Positions 19,261 through 29,058 of a stretch of DNA of 56,677 bases are shown piece after piece. Origin of the DNA: an uncultured Clostridia bacterium (GTDB lineage: Bacteria; Bacillota; Clostridia; Christensenellales; Borkfalkiaceae); contig CASESJ010000006.1 in NCBI GenBank assembly GCA_949290575.1, positions 1-56,677 of the forward strand. The letters are read 5' to 3'. The notes under the pieces were generated by a model. That model did not search any database. It was not told the DNA's origin and was given only the letters and a program-made list of their open reading frames with translations. The position numbers were made by a program, and so were the translations under genes. Positions within the stretch are counted from its first letter, which is position 1; each line of letters opens with the position of its first letter.

Positions 19261-19362
19261 AATTTAAGTTCATTCCCTTTGTGTTTTTTGTTCTTTTGTG
19301 TTAAAATAGTTAGGTACATTATATTACAAACCGTCCTTAAAATAAAGTGTTTTGACAAAAAA

Positions 19363-20448
19363 ATGCGCATAAAAAATTTATTTTTAAAAAATTTCAGAAA
19401 TTACGCCGAGGAAAGATTTACTTTTGCCGAGGGGCTCAATGTGCTCTACGGCAAGAACGCGCAGGGCAAAACCAACTGCGCGGAGGCGGTTTTTTACCTC
19501 TGTACGGGCACTTCGCCGAGGGCGAGAAGGGATAAACAGCTCATACGCTACGGTCAGGAATTTTCTGAAATTTCCGCCGAGTGCGAGGGCGTCTACGGCG
19601 ATATAACTCTGTCTGCCAGAATAAACGAGACGGGCAGGGAGCTCAGGGTCAACGGCAACAAAATAACGAGAAATGCCGACCTTTTAGGCAATCTCTACGC
19701 CGTCTTTTTCTCCCCGCAGGAGCTGCGCCTCATACAGGACGGACCTGACGAGCGCAGGAGATTTTTAAATATCTCTCTCTCGCAGCTGTCGCGTCCGTAC
19801 TATGTGGCTCTGCAACGCTACAGCAAAATTCTGGAACAGCGCAACAATCTTTTAAAGAACCGCGACACAGAGATGGTGTTCGATACTCTGCCCGTCTGGG
19901 ACGAGCAGCTGTGCACGTATGCGGCTGCGGTTGCGCGGCAGAGGGCGGACTACATCTCACGGCTTGCGCCGCTTGCGCAGGAGGCGCACAGCTATCTCAC
20001 GGACGGAAAGGAAAAGCTGACGATTGCGCCCGAGAGGAAGTACAGAGGCGACGAAGGCGAGATAAAGAGCCGACTGTATGACGACCTGAAGAACAATTAC
20101 GAGCGGGACGTGCGTCTGGGCTTTACGGGTTCAGGACCGCACCGCGACGACATAGACATAAAGATTGACGGCGAGGACGCCAAAACTTACGCCTCGCAGG
20201 GGCAGACGAGGACGGCTGCGCTCGCGTTCAAGCTGGCGGAAGTGGAAATTTTCAGACAGATGAGCGGGGAATATCCCGTGCTCATTCTGGACGACGTGAT
20301 GAGCGAGCTCGACCTGTCCCGCCGCAAGAAGCTGGTGGGCAGAACGGATGGTCTGCAGACCATTCTCACCTGCACGCACGCCGAGCGCGTATTATGCGGC
20401 AGACAATCGAACAGAATACGCATAGAGGGAGGTGCTATAAAGAGATGA
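19363..20448 (+). CDS. recF: DNA replication/repair protein RecF
   Basis: A 361-aa ABC-type ATPase that loads RecA at gaps. The start is MRIKNLFLKNFRNYAEERF, the family N-terminus; the frame is open much further upstream but only as antisense to dnaA. Walker A is VLYGKNAQGKTNCAEAVFYL, the signature region is YASQGQTRTAALAFKLAEVE, and Walker B is PVLILDDVMSELD. There is no recognisable ribosome site before ATG 19363. Its TGA overlaps the next ATG (ATGA). Divergence from dnaA is unusual; the common order is dnaA-dnaN-recF on one strand. Confidence 0.93.
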   Translation: MRIKNLFLKNFRNYAEERFTFAEGLNVLYGKNAQGKTNCAEAVFYLCTGTSPRARRDKQLIRYGQEFSEISAECEGVYGDITLSARINETGRELRVNGNKITRNADLLGNLYAVFFSPQELRLIQDGPDERRRFLNISLSQLSRPYYVALQRYSKILEQRNNLLKNRDTEMVFDTLPVWDEQLCTYAAAVARQRADYISRLAPLAQEAHSYLTDGKEKLTIAPERKYRGDEGEIKSRLYDDLKNNYERDVRLGFTGSGPHRDDIDIKIDGEDAKTYASQGQTRTAALAFKLAEVEIFRQMSGEYPVLILDDVMSELDLSRRKKLVGRTDGLQTILTCTHAERVLCGRQSNRIRIEGGAIKR

Positions 20449-21275
20449 CGCTTGCCGATATGCACATACACACATATTATTCGGACGGAAAGCTTTCGCC
20501 CGCCGAGGCGGTGGAGGCTGCGCGCAGGGCTGGGTTGGGGCTTATCAGCATAACTGACCACGACACCATGGGCGCGAGCGGGGAGGTAAAACGCCTCGCG
20601 GCGGAGGCGGGCATTACAGCCGTCGACGGCATAGAAATTTCCGCATACACCTGCGTAAAGGTGCACACGCTCGGATATGGTCTGAATAAAAATTGTCCCG
20701 CATTCAGAGCTTACGAAAGGCGCGCCGTCGAGGGCTCTGTGGAACGCTGTCGGGATATCTTAAAAAAGCTTGCCTCCCGCGGCATAGAGCTGTCGGAGGA
20801 GGAAGTGCTCGCCGAGAGGACGATAGAGGATACGCCCGTTCATTCCATGTTCATCTGCCGCGCGGCAGCGAAGAAGGGCTATGCAAAGAACGCGGGCGAA
20901 TTCTATCTTTCATATCTCGTCGGCGGCAAGTGCGCCTATTCGGACGTCGGCAGGGTCACGCCGCTCGAGGCGGTCAGGGTCATAAGCGAGTGCGGCGGCA
21001 TAGCCTCGCTCGCCCATCCGGGTCGCATATTGCTTGCCGAAGAGGAGAAAGAAAAACTTTTAAAAACGCTTGTCGACAACGGACTTCGCGGCATAGAGGC
21101 TGTCTATTCGGGGCATACTGAAAGGGAAACGGCGTACTACAAGGAGATGGCGCGAAAGTACAATCTTGTCGTTACGGGCGGTTCGGATACGCACTATGCG
21201 GGCGGTTCGCGCAGCATAGGCACACCCGCCTTCTGCCCCGACGAAGAACTTCTGGACGCGCTTAAGATACTTTGA
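20445..21275 (+). CDS. PHP-domain phosphoesterase
   Basis: A 276-aa PHP-superfamily metal-dependent phosphoesterase, similar in type to YciV/RNase AM-like 3',5'-nucleotide phosphatases. Metal ligands appear in DMHIHTYYSDG, ITDHDTMG, SLAHPGR and GGSDTHYAG. The chosen ATG overlaps the recF stop and has GGGAGG upstream. Coupling to recF hints at a nucleic-acid or nucleotide substrate, but that is inference only. Confidence 0.85.
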   Translation: MTLADMHIHTYYSDGKLSPAEAVEAARRAGLGLISITDHDTMGASGEVKRLAAEAGITAVDGIEISAYTCVKVHTLGYGLNKNCPAFRAYERRAVEGSVERCRDILKKLASRGIELSEEEVLAERTIEDTPVHSMFICRAAAKKGYAKNAGEFYLSYLVGGKCAYSDVGRVTPLEAVRVISECGGIASLAHPGRILLAEEEKEKLLKTLVDNGLRGIEAVYSGHTERETAYYKEMARKYNLVVTGGSDTHYAGGSRSIGTPAFCPDEELLDALKIL

Positions 21276-22531
21276 AATTTTTTATAAGGTTTTTTGTGGT
21301 GCTCACGCTTGCCGCGAGCGCCCTTATTTTTTATCCCGGATTTTTCTTCGGTCTGCCCAAGGGCACGTTTCTCGACGGCATAGATGTGAGCGGAATGCCG
21401 CGCGATAAGGCTGTCGCCGCAGCGCGCGGCAAGCGCGAGAGCGAACTTAAAGAAAAGCAGCTGATAGTTGACGGCGGACAGAGGCGGTATGTCTTCCGCT
21501 ATCCCGAGTTTGCTGCCGTCGACAACGCAGAAGAGGTCGTAAGGGGCATAAAGAAGAGGGGGGAATACTTCACCGAGGCAAACGTATATCTGAATGGTCT
21601 GGACGAGGTCGTGAATGCCATATGCTCGGCTGTCGAAAAGCCGCTCACCGAGCCGTATGCCGAGTTCTGCGGCGAGGGCGAGCCCTTTGCGTATTTCGCG
21701 GGAAACGACGGCATAATCTGCGACAGAGCCGCGCTGGCGCGCGACATAAAAAAATCTTTGAACGGCGGGTTTGAAAAAGTTATGCTCAGAACGCGCACAG
21801 AGAGGCGGGAAAAAACTCTGGACGAGGTTAAAAAGTGCACCCGACTGATAGGTTCGTTCACCACATATTTCGACGAAGAAAACGACGCCAGAGTTTCCAA
21901 TATCCGCCTCGCCGCGTCCAAGATTAACGGCAGCGTTGTCGGCGCGAGCGAGACCTTTTCATTCAACGGCGCGGTGGGTCAGCGCACGCGCGAAAACGGA
22001 TATCTTCCCGCGAAAATTATCTCAGGCGGCAGGTTTGTAGACGGCATAGGCGGCGGGGTCTGTCAGGTTTCGACCACCCTGTACAACGCCGCCGTGCTCT
22101 CGGGACTTCAGATACAGAAGTTCAATCCGCACTCGCTCGCCGTCAGCTACGTCGACCCGTCGAGGGACGCAATGGTCAGCGGAATGTACTGCGACTTAAC
22201 CTTTAAAAATACGCGATTGACCCCCGTATATATGCGCGTCAATGTGTTCAAGGGCGGCATAACCTGCCGCATTTACGGCTACGACGACGGCGTAAAGCGT
22301 TCGTTCGTCTCGCGCGTCGTCGGCACTATCGAACAGCCGCAGGACGTCATAGTCTTCGGCGAGGAGGAAAAGGTTTTAAGCCACGGCAGAGAGGGCACGA
22401 TAAGCGAGGGCTACCTCGTTGAAGAGCGCGACGGCATAATCACGGAAAAGCTCGTCCGCACGGACAGATATTCCCCCGTTGCGGGCATAATTCAGCGCGT
22501 TAAGTCCGACGATATGCGCGAGACCGGCTGA
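21272..22531 (+). CDS. VanW-family cell-envelope protein
   Basis: A 419-aa protein beginning with TTG that overlaps the previous stop (TTGA). An N-terminal hydrophobic segment (FFIRFFVVLTLAASALIFY) is a signal anchor. Next comes a YoaR/PG-binding-4-like region (KGTFLDGIDVSGMPRDKA), then the VanW domain (ASETFSFNGAVGQRT, GGGVCQVSTTLYNA, NPHSLAVSYVDP), then a G5-like C-terminal beta domain. The family occurs widely in Firmicutes, outside vancomycin clusters too; the biochemical role is not established. It probably acts at the outer face of the membrane on the cell wall. Confidence 0.85.
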   Translation: MKFFIRFFVVLTLAASALIFYPGFFFGLPKGTFLDGIDVSGMPRDKAVAAARGKRESELKEKQLIVDGGQRRYVFRYPEFAAVDNAEEVVRGIKKRGEYFTEANVYLNGLDEVVNAICSAVEKPLTEPYAEFCGEGEPFAYFAGNDGIICDRAALARDIKKSLNGGFEKVMLRTRTERREKTLDEVKKCTRLIGSFTTYFDEENDARVSNIRLAASKINGSVVGASETFSFNGAVGQRTRENGYLPAKIISGGRFVDGIGGGVCQVSTTLYNAAVLSGLQIQKFNPHSLAVSYVDPSRDAMVSGMYCDLTFKNTRLTPVYMRVNVFKGGITCRIYGYDDGVKRSFVSRVVGTIEQPQDVIVFGEEEKVLSHGREGTISEGYLVEERDGIITEKLVRTDRYSPVAGIIQRVKSDDMRETG

Positions 22532-22652
22532 TTTGTGTCAACTGTGCGCCCGCCCGTAGAGTACTTCCGCCGCGCCATCACTTTCGCCCTGCACGCATTG
22601 TGTTAAGTCAGCATTTTTTCGTCAGAGAGCGTTTCCGTCCGCGCAGAGCTTC

Positions 22653-22687
22653 CCCGCCCCGCGGCACGATAAGTGCCGCGGGGCGGG
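22653..22687 (+). terminator. Very stable hairpin between the VanW gene and plsX
   Basis: A perfect 15-bp stem (CCCGCCCCGCGGCAC and its complement) with loop GATAA. There is no T-run, so intrinsic termination is doubtful; it could also protect an mRNA 3' end. Confidence 0.5.
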
Positions 22688-22712
22688 CGGAATACATTTT
22701 GCTTTAAAATAA

Positions 22713-22741
22713 TTGTCTTTTGTAAGCTTATATGATATAAT
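22713..22741 (+). promoter_or_regulatory. Promoter of the plsX-rnc-smc-ftsY operon
   Basis: TTGTCT (22713-22718), a 17-nt spacer and TATAAT (22736-22741), 31 nt before the plsX ATG. Confidence 0.7.
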
Positions 22742-22772
22742 CATATAAATTACAGTTTATACGGGGGTAATT

Positions 22773-23804
22773 ATGGATAAGATTATAGTTGACGGAATGG
22801 GCGGCGACAACGCACCAGCAAGCGTATGCGCAGGCGTTGCGTCCGCGCTCGTCAAAGATAAGGATATTTACATCATTCTGACGGGCAGAAAGGAAGAGCT
22901 TGAAAGAGAGCTCTCAAAGCACAGCTATCCTGCGGACAGGCTGGAAATAGTCGACTGTCCCGACGTCATAGATATGAACGACATTCCCACCGAGGCGGTC
23001 AAGAAAAAGAACTCCTCGCTCATGCAGGCGTTCTGGATGCTCAAAAAGAACGACGACACCGCCGCGCTCGTAACGGCGGGCTCTACGGGCGCGACTATAG
23101 TGGGCGGACAGCTCATTTTAGGCAGAATAAGGGGCATAAAGCGTCCCGCGCTCACGCCTGCAGTGCCCAATGTGCGCGGACGAATGACAATTCTGTGCGA
23201 CTGCGGCGCAAATGCCGAGTGCAAGCCCTCAATGCTCTGTCAGTTCGCCGTAATGGGCAGCGCGTACGCAACCGCAGGTTTCGGCATAGAAAATCCCAAG
23301 GTCGGACTTCTGAACAACGGCACGGAGGAGCACAAGGGCGACCCCGTTCATCAGCAGGCATATCAGTATCTTAAGAACATGAAGGGCATAAACTTCATAG
23401 GCAACATAGAGGGCAGGGACATCAACACTACCGACGTCGACGTCGTAGTCAGCGACGGTTTTTCGGGCAATATCGCCCTCAAGACCATGGAGGGCACGGC
23501 TAAAATGATTTTAAAGACGATGAAAAAGCAGCTCACGGCGGACTTCCGCTCAAAGCTGGGCGCGCTCATGTGCAGAAAGGCGATAAAGCGCATGCGCGAC
23601 GACCTCGATTTCGAGGCTGCGGGCGGCGCGATGCTGCTTGGCGTTAAGAAAGTCGTCGTCAAAAACCACGGCACTTCGACGGGCGTTTCCATCTGCAACG
23701 CCATTTTAAAAGCTGCCGAGCTCTACCGCTCGGGACTTATCGAAAAGGTCGAAAAACTGCTCGAACAGGCCGACCTCGGCTCTGTGATAACATCTGAAGA
23801 ATGA
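22773..23804 (+). CDS. plsX: Phosphate acyltransferase PlsX
   Basis: A 343-aa enzyme that makes acyl-phosphate from acyl-ACP, for PlsY in phospholipid synthesis. The start IIVDGMGGDNAPASVCAG is diagnostic, and ALVTAGSTGATIVGGQLILGRI and VVVSDGFSGNIALKTMEGTAK are conserved blocks. GGGGG lies 6 nt before the ATG. The stop overlaps rnc (ATGA). In many Firmicutes acpP or fab genes sit between plsX and rnc; here they are absent. Confidence 0.95.
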   Translation: MDKIIVDGMGGDNAPASVCAGVASALVKDKDIYIILTGRKEELERELSKHSYPADRLEIVDCPDVIDMNDIPTEAVKKKNSSLMQAFWMLKKNDDTAALVTAGSTGATIVGGQLILGRIRGIKRPALTPAVPNVRGRMTILCDCGANAECKPSMLCQFAVMGSAYATAGFGIENPKVGLLNNGTEEHKGDPVHQQAYQYLKNMKGINFIGNIEGRDINTTDVDVVVSDGFSGNIALKTMEGTAKMILKTMKKQLTADFRSKLGALMCRKAIKRMRDDLDFEAAGGAMLLGVKKVVVKNHGTSTGVSICNAILKAAELYRSGLIEKVEKLLEQADLGSVITSEE

Positions 23805-24424
23805 TAGAACAAATTGAAAAGAACGCCGGCTATGTCTTTAAGGACAAGTCGCTTATCCGCCGCGCGCTCACGTTGAAGGGTGCGGACGAAAAATTCAATA
23901 ACGAGCGGCTCGAATGCCTCGGCGACGCCATAATCGGCTATGTCGTCACGCAGAAGTTCTTCGACGACGGGCTGGACGAAGGCGGCATAACGTCGCGCAA
24001 GAAGTCTGTCGTCAGCGACGAAGCCCTGAGGGAGACGGCTGTAAAACTCGGACTTGACAAAGCCCTTATCAAGCCGAAGGGCGCGTTCAACAATCTCAAG
24101 GCAGTGCCCTCGGCGTATGAGGCTCTGGTTGCGGCAGTCAGCCTCGACGGCGGATTGGACGCGGCAAAAGATTTCATACTGCGCACTCTCGATTTTACGC
24201 GCAGCAGTCAGGACTATATCACTCTTCTGCAGGAGGCTTTGCAGGGCGCGGGCAGACCCTTGCCCGAATACAGCCACGGCGAGGACGAGGGCAGCGGCGA
24301 CGAGCACGATTTCACCGTGCGCGTCATTGCCGACGGCAGGCAGTTTTCAGGCAGAGGGCGCAACACCGCAACGGCAAAGCGCGAAGCCGCAAAGGCGGCA
24401 TATATCAGCTTATTTAACTCGTAA
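23801..24424 (+). CDS. rnc: Ribonuclease III
   Basis: A 207-aa double-strand-specific RNase: RNase III domain (~1-140) then a dsRBD (~145-207, DFTVRVIADGR...TAKREAAKAAY). The signature NERLECLGDAI keeps the first two Glu and the Asp. At the second metal site the usual ADxxEA reads VPSAYEALVAAVSLDGG: the Glu stays, but the Asp matching E. coli D114 is Ser. RNase III also processes tracrRNA:crRNA duplexes in type II CRISPR systems, so it is the likely trans partner of the Cas9 locus at 48 kb. Confidence 0.9.
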   Translation: MIEQIEKNAGYVFKDKSLIRRALTLKGADEKFNNERLECLGDAIIGYVVTQKFFDDGLDEGGITSRKKSVVSDEALRETAVKLGLDKALIKPKGAFNNLKAVPSAYEALVAAVSLDGGLDAAKDFILRTLDFTRSSQDYITLLQEALQGAGRPLPEYSHGEDEGSGDEHDFTVRVIADGRQFSGRGRNTATAKREAAKAAYISLFNS

Positions 24425-24468
24425 CGCCGCAAAAACGGCAGGGCGGAAAAGCCCTTAAAGAGGTGAAA

Positions 24469-27400
24469 ATGATACAATTCAAAAGCATAAAACTCGTCGG
24501 CTTCAAATCGTTTGCCGACCCGACGGAAATCAATCTTTCCGACGGCGTAACCTGTATTGTCGGACCGAACGGCTGCGGCAAGAGCAACGTTGCCGACGCA
24601 ATACGCTGGGTTCTCGGCGAACAGTCGGCAAAGCAGATGCGCGGCACGCAGATGATGGACGTCATCTTCGGCGGCACGGAAAAGCGCAAAAAGATGTCTT
24701 TCTGCGAGGTTACGCTCACCTTCGACAATACCAACAGAATATTCGATATCGACTGCGACGAAGTCGAGATGACCAGAAGGTTATACCGCGACGGCGAGAG
24801 CGAATATATCCTCAACAGACAGCCTTCGAGGATGAAGGTTTTAACCGCCCTGCTTCACGGCGCAGGCGCGGCGAAAGAGGGCTATTCGATTATCGGTCAG
24901 GGCAGAATTGCTCAGATAATGAACTCCCGCCCCGAGGAACGCCGCTCGATTTTCGAGGAGGCGACGGGCATAATAGTCTTCAAGGACAGAAAGGCGGACG
25001 CCGAGCGTAAGCTCGAGGCGGCGCGCGACAATCTGTTCGTCTTCGCGCAGCGCATGCAGGAAGTGGAACGTCAGCTCGCGCCTCTTTCAAAGGCGGCTGA
25101 AAACGCCCGCAAGTACCGCGAACTGTATTCCGCGCTCCGTCATCACGAAGTAAATACCTACATATACCGTCACGACACGGCGGAGGGCGAGCGCGAAAAG
25201 ATTAATAGCAGAATAGACGGCTTTACCAAAGAGCTCGACAGGCTCGCCCAGAAGGCGACAGAACTTCTGAAGGAATACGACGACTGCCGCGCCCTTCTGT
25301 CCTCGGCGGACGGCAAACTGAAAGCACTTTACAACAAGCGCGTGGACTACTCTGTCGGGCTTGCCCAGACATCGGGCGAGAGCAAGGTGTTCAAGGAAAA
25401 AGCCAACGCCGTAAAGGCAAAGCTTCAGCAGGCGCAGGAGGAGATAGTCTATTCCACCAAGCGCATAGGCGAAATCGACAGGGAAATTTCAAGGTCCAAG
25501 GACTACGCGCAGAAAAACAACGCGAGAATAGATAACCTGAACGCCTCGGGCGAAAGCCTGAAAGCCGAAATTTCACAGCTTTCCGAGAGTATTTCAAGCT
25601 ATGAATACATGACGGGCGAACACCGCAAGAAGGTCATGGACGCATTCAAAGACCTCTCGGAGATGAAGGAAAATATCGGCTCGCTGTCGGCGAGGAAGGA
25701 ACTCATTTTGGAGCGCATAGGCGAGATAGAAGAGGTCATGCGCAAGATTAAGGAAGAGCGCGACGCCCTCAAGGCGCAGTACGATGAAACTCTCGCCCGC
25801 CAGCAGAAACTCAATGACCTTTTAGGCAGCGAAAACACGCTCGTGGAGCAGGCGGAGAGCAAGGTCGCCGCCGCCGAACAGAAGTTGCAGGCGGTAATAT
25901 CGGGCATATACGACGCTCAGGCAACGATAAACTCTCTCAATCAGACGCAGGCGACATACAAGGCTCTGCGCGACAGGTTCGAGGGCTATACATACGCCGT
26001 CAAGAGGCTGATGTCCGACGCGCGCGGCAATGCCGAACTCGACAAGCGCGTAATGGGACTTATCGCCGACGTCGTATCCACTCCCAAGGAGTACGAGGTC
26101 GCAATAGAAACCGCCTTCGGCGGAGCTATGCAGAACGTCATAACGGCTACCCGCGAGGACGCGCAGTACCTCATTTTATACCTCAAGAACAACCGCGCGG
26201 GTCAGGTTACGTTCCTTCCGATAGACGCCCTGCGTCCGAGGTACGAAAACGAGCAGATTAAATCTGCCGTAAAAGAGAGCGGCGCGGTGGGCTATGCAAT
26301 CGACCTCGTAAAATACGATAAAAAGTACGAAAACGTCATACACAATCTGCTGGGCAACACGCTCATCTGCGACGATATAAGAAGCGCGACGGCTATTGCG
26401 AGAAAGTACCCCAGAGCTTTCAAGATAGTCACTCTCGACGGCGACATAATCTCGACGTCGGGCTCGATGACGGGCGGTTCGCGCAGAGAGAACGCGGCAA
26501 ACCTGCTTGCGAACGAGCGCAAGCTCAAGGAGATAGAGGACGAAATTTCCTCCAGGCGCGAGTATCTCGCCCGTGCGGAGGGCAAGAAGGCGGAGCTCAC
26601 CTCGCTTAAGGAGCAGGCTGTTGCCGAAAGGGAAGAGCTGCGCGAAAGATTGCAGAGCGCGGGCAACGAGCTTGCCGCCTGCAACCAGCTGCAGACGGGA
26701 CTTATGGTCAACGTCACCGACAAGGAGAGCGAATATGCGGCATATTCGCAGTCGCGCAAGGCGTTCGAGGGCAAGCTTGCCGAGCTGGACGACCAGTACT
26801 CTTCCAAGGCGAAGGATGCGGGCGATTTGTCGGCGCAGTCGGACAAGGCGTCGTCCGAAATGGACGATATGTCCGAGAAGTACGAAAAACTGCTCGAAGA
26901 GCGCAACCGCAAGATAGAAAAGCTCAACAATTACCAGATAGAAATGGCGTCGCTCGCCAGCGCGGTCAGGAGCGGAGAGGAGAACGTTTCCCGTCTCGGT
27001 GCGGAGCGCACGCAGCTGATAGCAAAAGTGGCGTCGCTGCAGGAGCTTCTGCCCAAAATGCAGTCGGAGTTCGAAGAGTTTTCGGATAAAGCCGACCGCG
27101 CCGCCCTCTCTAAAGAGGACAGGGAGGAGCTGGACAGAATTATAAAGCAGATAGAGGAGCTCGAAGAGACCAAAAAGACGCTCAACGCGCGCACCGAAGA
27201 GGTCAACGACGAGAGGCTGAAAACCTACGACGACAGCGAAAAACTCAAGGAAAAGATACATACAAACCAGCTTGCGCTGCAGAAAATCGACAGCGAGCTC
27301 GAAAACTTGCAGACGCGCATAACCGAGGAATACAACCTCGATTACGACGGCTGTCTCGAGTTTAAAGAAGAGGGCTACGATATCTCGACTTCGGCGAACA

Positions 27401-28068
27401 ACATATCCAACTACAAGCGTCAGCTCACCATGCTCGGACCCGTCAATCCCAACGCGGTCGAGGAGTATGAGGAAGTCAGCGCGCGCTACAACAAGATGTG
27501 CGAGGACAAGGCAGACCTTGAAAAGGGCATAGAGGACCTCACTTTCGCTCTCAACGAAATACGCGACGAAATGCTCAAGATTTTCAACGAGGGTTTCGAT
27601 ACGATAAACGAAAACTTCAAGCGCACCTTCAAGGAGCTGTTCGGCGGCGGCAAGGCGGAGCTTCAGCTCGACTACACCGACTGCGACGACCCCCTCAACG
27701 CGGGCGTGGAGATAGTTGCCTGCCCTCCCGGAAAGAAACTTACAAAAATTTCCCTTCTTTCGGGCGGCGAACAGGCTTTGACGGCGATAGCAATTCTCTT
27801 TGCGATAATCGCAATGCGCCCCATGCCCTTCTGCGTTCTCGACGAAATCGAGGCTGCACTCGACGAAGCCAACGTCGGAAGGTATGCAAGATACCTCAAA
27901 AAGTTTGCCGAAAAGACGCAGTTCATCGTCATAACGCACCGCAAGCCCACCATGGAAAACGCCGACGTTCTCTTCGGCGTGACGATGGAGGAAAAGGGCG
28001 TTTCCAAGATAGTTTCCGTCAAGATTTCCGAAGTTGAAAGTCGTCTGGGCGGAGATACGGTGGAATAA
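24469..28068 (+). CDS. smc: Chromosome segregation protein SMC
   Basis: A 1199-aa condensin ATPase. Walker A is GPNGCGKSNVADAIRWVLGE, two coiled coils flank a hinge (about residues 500-650, with VITATREDAQYLILYLKN and TGGSRRE), and the C-terminal head has LLSGGEQALTAIAILFA and VLDEIEAALDEANV. ATG 24469 is preferred over the GTG two codons earlier because AAAGAGG lies at the right distance. A 44-nt gap with a small hairpin separates it from rnc. The partners ScpA and ScpB are not in the window. Confidence 0.96.
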   Translation: MIQFKSIKLVGFKSFADPTEINLSDGVTCIVGPNGCGKSNVADAIRWVLGEQSAKQMRGTQMMDVIFGGTEKRKKMSFCEVTLTFDNTNRIFDIDCDEVEMTRRLYRDGESEYILNRQPSRMKVLTALLHGAGAAKEGYSIIGQGRIAQIMNSRPEERRSIFEEATGIIVFKDRKADAERKLEAARDNLFVFAQRMQEVERQLAPLSKAAENARKYRELYSALRHHEVNTYIYRHDTAEGEREKINSRIDGFTKELDRLAQKATELLKEYDDCRALLSSADGKLKALYNKRVDYSVGLAQTSGESKVFKEKANAVKAKLQQAQEEIVYSTKRIGEIDREISRSKDYAQKNNARIDNLNASGESLKAEISQLSESISSYEYMTGEHRKKVMDAFKDLSEMKENIGSLSARKELILERIGEIEEVMRKIKEERDALKAQYDETLARQQKLNDLLGSENTLVEQAESKVAAAEQKLQAVISGIYDAQATINSLNQTQATYKALRDRFEGYTYAVKRLMSDARGNAELDKRVMGLIADVVSTPKEYEVAIETAFGGAMQNVITATREDAQYLILYLKNNRAGQVTFLPIDALRPRYENEQIKSAVKESGAVGYAIDLVKYDKKYENVIHNLLGNTLICDDIRSATAIARKYPRAFKIVTLDGDIISTSGSMTGGSRRENAANLLANERKLKEIEDEISSRREYLARAEGKKAELTSLKEQAVAEREELRERLQSAGNELAACNQLQTGLMVNVTDKESEYAAYSQSRKAFEGKLAELDDQYSSKAKDAGDLSAQSDKASSEMDDMSEKYEKLLEERNRKIEKLNNYQIEMASLASAVRSGEENVSRLGAERTQLIAKVASLQELLPKMQSEFEEFSDKADRAALSKEDREELDRIIKQIEELEETKKTLNARTEEVNDERLKTYDDSEKLKEKIHTNQLALQKIDSELENLQTRITEEYNLDYDGCLEFKEEGYDISTSANNISNYKRQLTMLGPVNPNAVEEYEEVSARYNKMCEDKADLEKGIEDLTFALNEIRDEMLKIFNEGFDTINENFKRTFKELFGGGKAELQLDYTDCDDPLNAGVEIVACPPGKKLTKISLLSGGEQALTAIAILFAIIAMRPMPFCVLDEIEAALDEANVGRYARYLKKFAEKTQFIVITHRKPTMENADVLFGVTMEEKGVSKIVSVKISEVESRLGGDTVE

Positions 28069-28087
28069 AAAGTTAAAAGGACTGTTT

Positions 28088-28984
28088 ATGGGAATTTTTT
28101 CTAAAATAGGCAACGCGCTCAGAAAGACGCGCGACGCCTTCGGCGGCGCGCTGGGCGCGCTGTTTGCCAAGAATAAACTCGGCGACGAATTCTACGACGA
28201 GCTCGAAGAAATTTTAATCGGCGCAGACATAACGCTTACGACTGCCGAAGAAGTGGTCGACGAAATCCGCGCCGAGGCGAAAGCGGAAAAGCTGAAAGAT
28301 AAAGAGTACGTCATAAATCTTCTCAAGGACGTGCTCGAAGAGAAGCTCTACGAGGCGGAAGTGCCCGAAATCAGGTATCCCGCCGTCATAATGCTCGTCG
28401 GTGTCAACGGCGTCGGCAAGACGACGACTGTCGGAAAACTTGCTCACTATTTTTTAAGTCAGGGCAAGACCGTAACGGTTGCCGCGGCGGACACATTCCG
28501 CGCGGCGGCGAGCGACCAGCTCTCTGTCTGGGCTGACAGGGCAAAGGTGAGAATTGTCAAGCACGAGGAGGGCAGCGACCCCTCGGCGGTCGTCTATGAC
28601 GCGCTCTCTTCCGCCAAGGCGAGGGGCACGGACGTCGTCATAATCGATACCGCGGGTCGTCTGCACGTCAAGGCAAACCTCATGGAAGAGCTCAAAAAGA
28701 TGAGCCGCGTGGTAATGCGCGAGCACCCCGCCGCACATTTTTACAAGCTGCTCGTGCTCGACGCGACGACGGGGCACAACGCCATGAACCAGGCTCAGAT
28801 TTTCAACGACGCGATAGGCGTGGACGGCATAGTCCTGACCAAGCTCGACGGTACGGCAAAGGGCGGTTTTGTCATTTCGCTCTGTTCCGAGCTCGCCGTA
28901 CCCGTAGTCTTTGCGGGCGTGGGCGAAAGGATGGAGGACCTCGAAAAATTCAACCCCGAAGAATTTATCGACAATATAATCTGA
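28088..28984 (+). CDS. ftsY: Signal recognition particle receptor FtsY
   Basis: A 298-aa SRP GTPase that docks ribosome-SRP complexes at the membrane. The short N-terminal region lacks the long acidic domain of E. coli FtsY. The NG domain shows [17 protein letters not shown] (G1), [22 protein letters not shown] (G3), [11 protein letters not shown] (G4) and [19 protein letters not shown] lies 6 nt before the ATG, which sits 19 nt after the smc stop. A terminator follows. Confidence 0.95.
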   Translation: MGIFSKIGNALRKTRDAFGGALGALFAKNKLGDEFYDELEEILIGADITLTTAEEVVDEIRAEAKAEKLKDKEYVINLLKDVLEEKLYEAEVPEIRYPAVIMLVGVNGVGKTTTVGKLAHYFLSQGKTVTVAAADTFRAAASDQLSVWADRAKVRIVKHEEGSDPSAVVYDALSSAKARGTDVVIIDTAGRLHVKANLMEELKKMSRVVMREHPAAHFYKLLVLDATTGHNAMNQAQIFNDAIGVDGIVLTKLDGTAKGGFVISLCSELAVPVVFAGVGERMEDLEKFNPEEFIDNII

Positions 28985-29005
28985 CTGCAAAATAACTTAA
29001 TCTGC

Positions 29006-29033
29006 GCGCGCCGCCATTTTGTCGGCGCGCTTT
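29006..29033 (+). terminator. Terminator after ftsY
   Basis: GCGCGCCG / CGGCGCGC stem with a short TTT tail; moderate. Confidence 0.6.
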
Positions 29034-29058
29034 GAATATATTAATCAGGGTAATAATT

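Noticed and set aside
18562..19362. Long extension of recF upstream of 19363
   Set aside because: It is antisense to dnaA and lacks RecF sequence; the family N-terminus begins at 19363.
19261..19362. oriC between dnaA and recF
   Set aside because: Only 102 bp and no canonical DnaA boxes; origin location needs skew data.
26176..28170. 664-codon minus-strand frame opposite smc
   Set aside because: A shadow of the codon bias in smc; no family features. Similar long shadows opposite rpoB, rpoC, purA and mnmG were also dropped.
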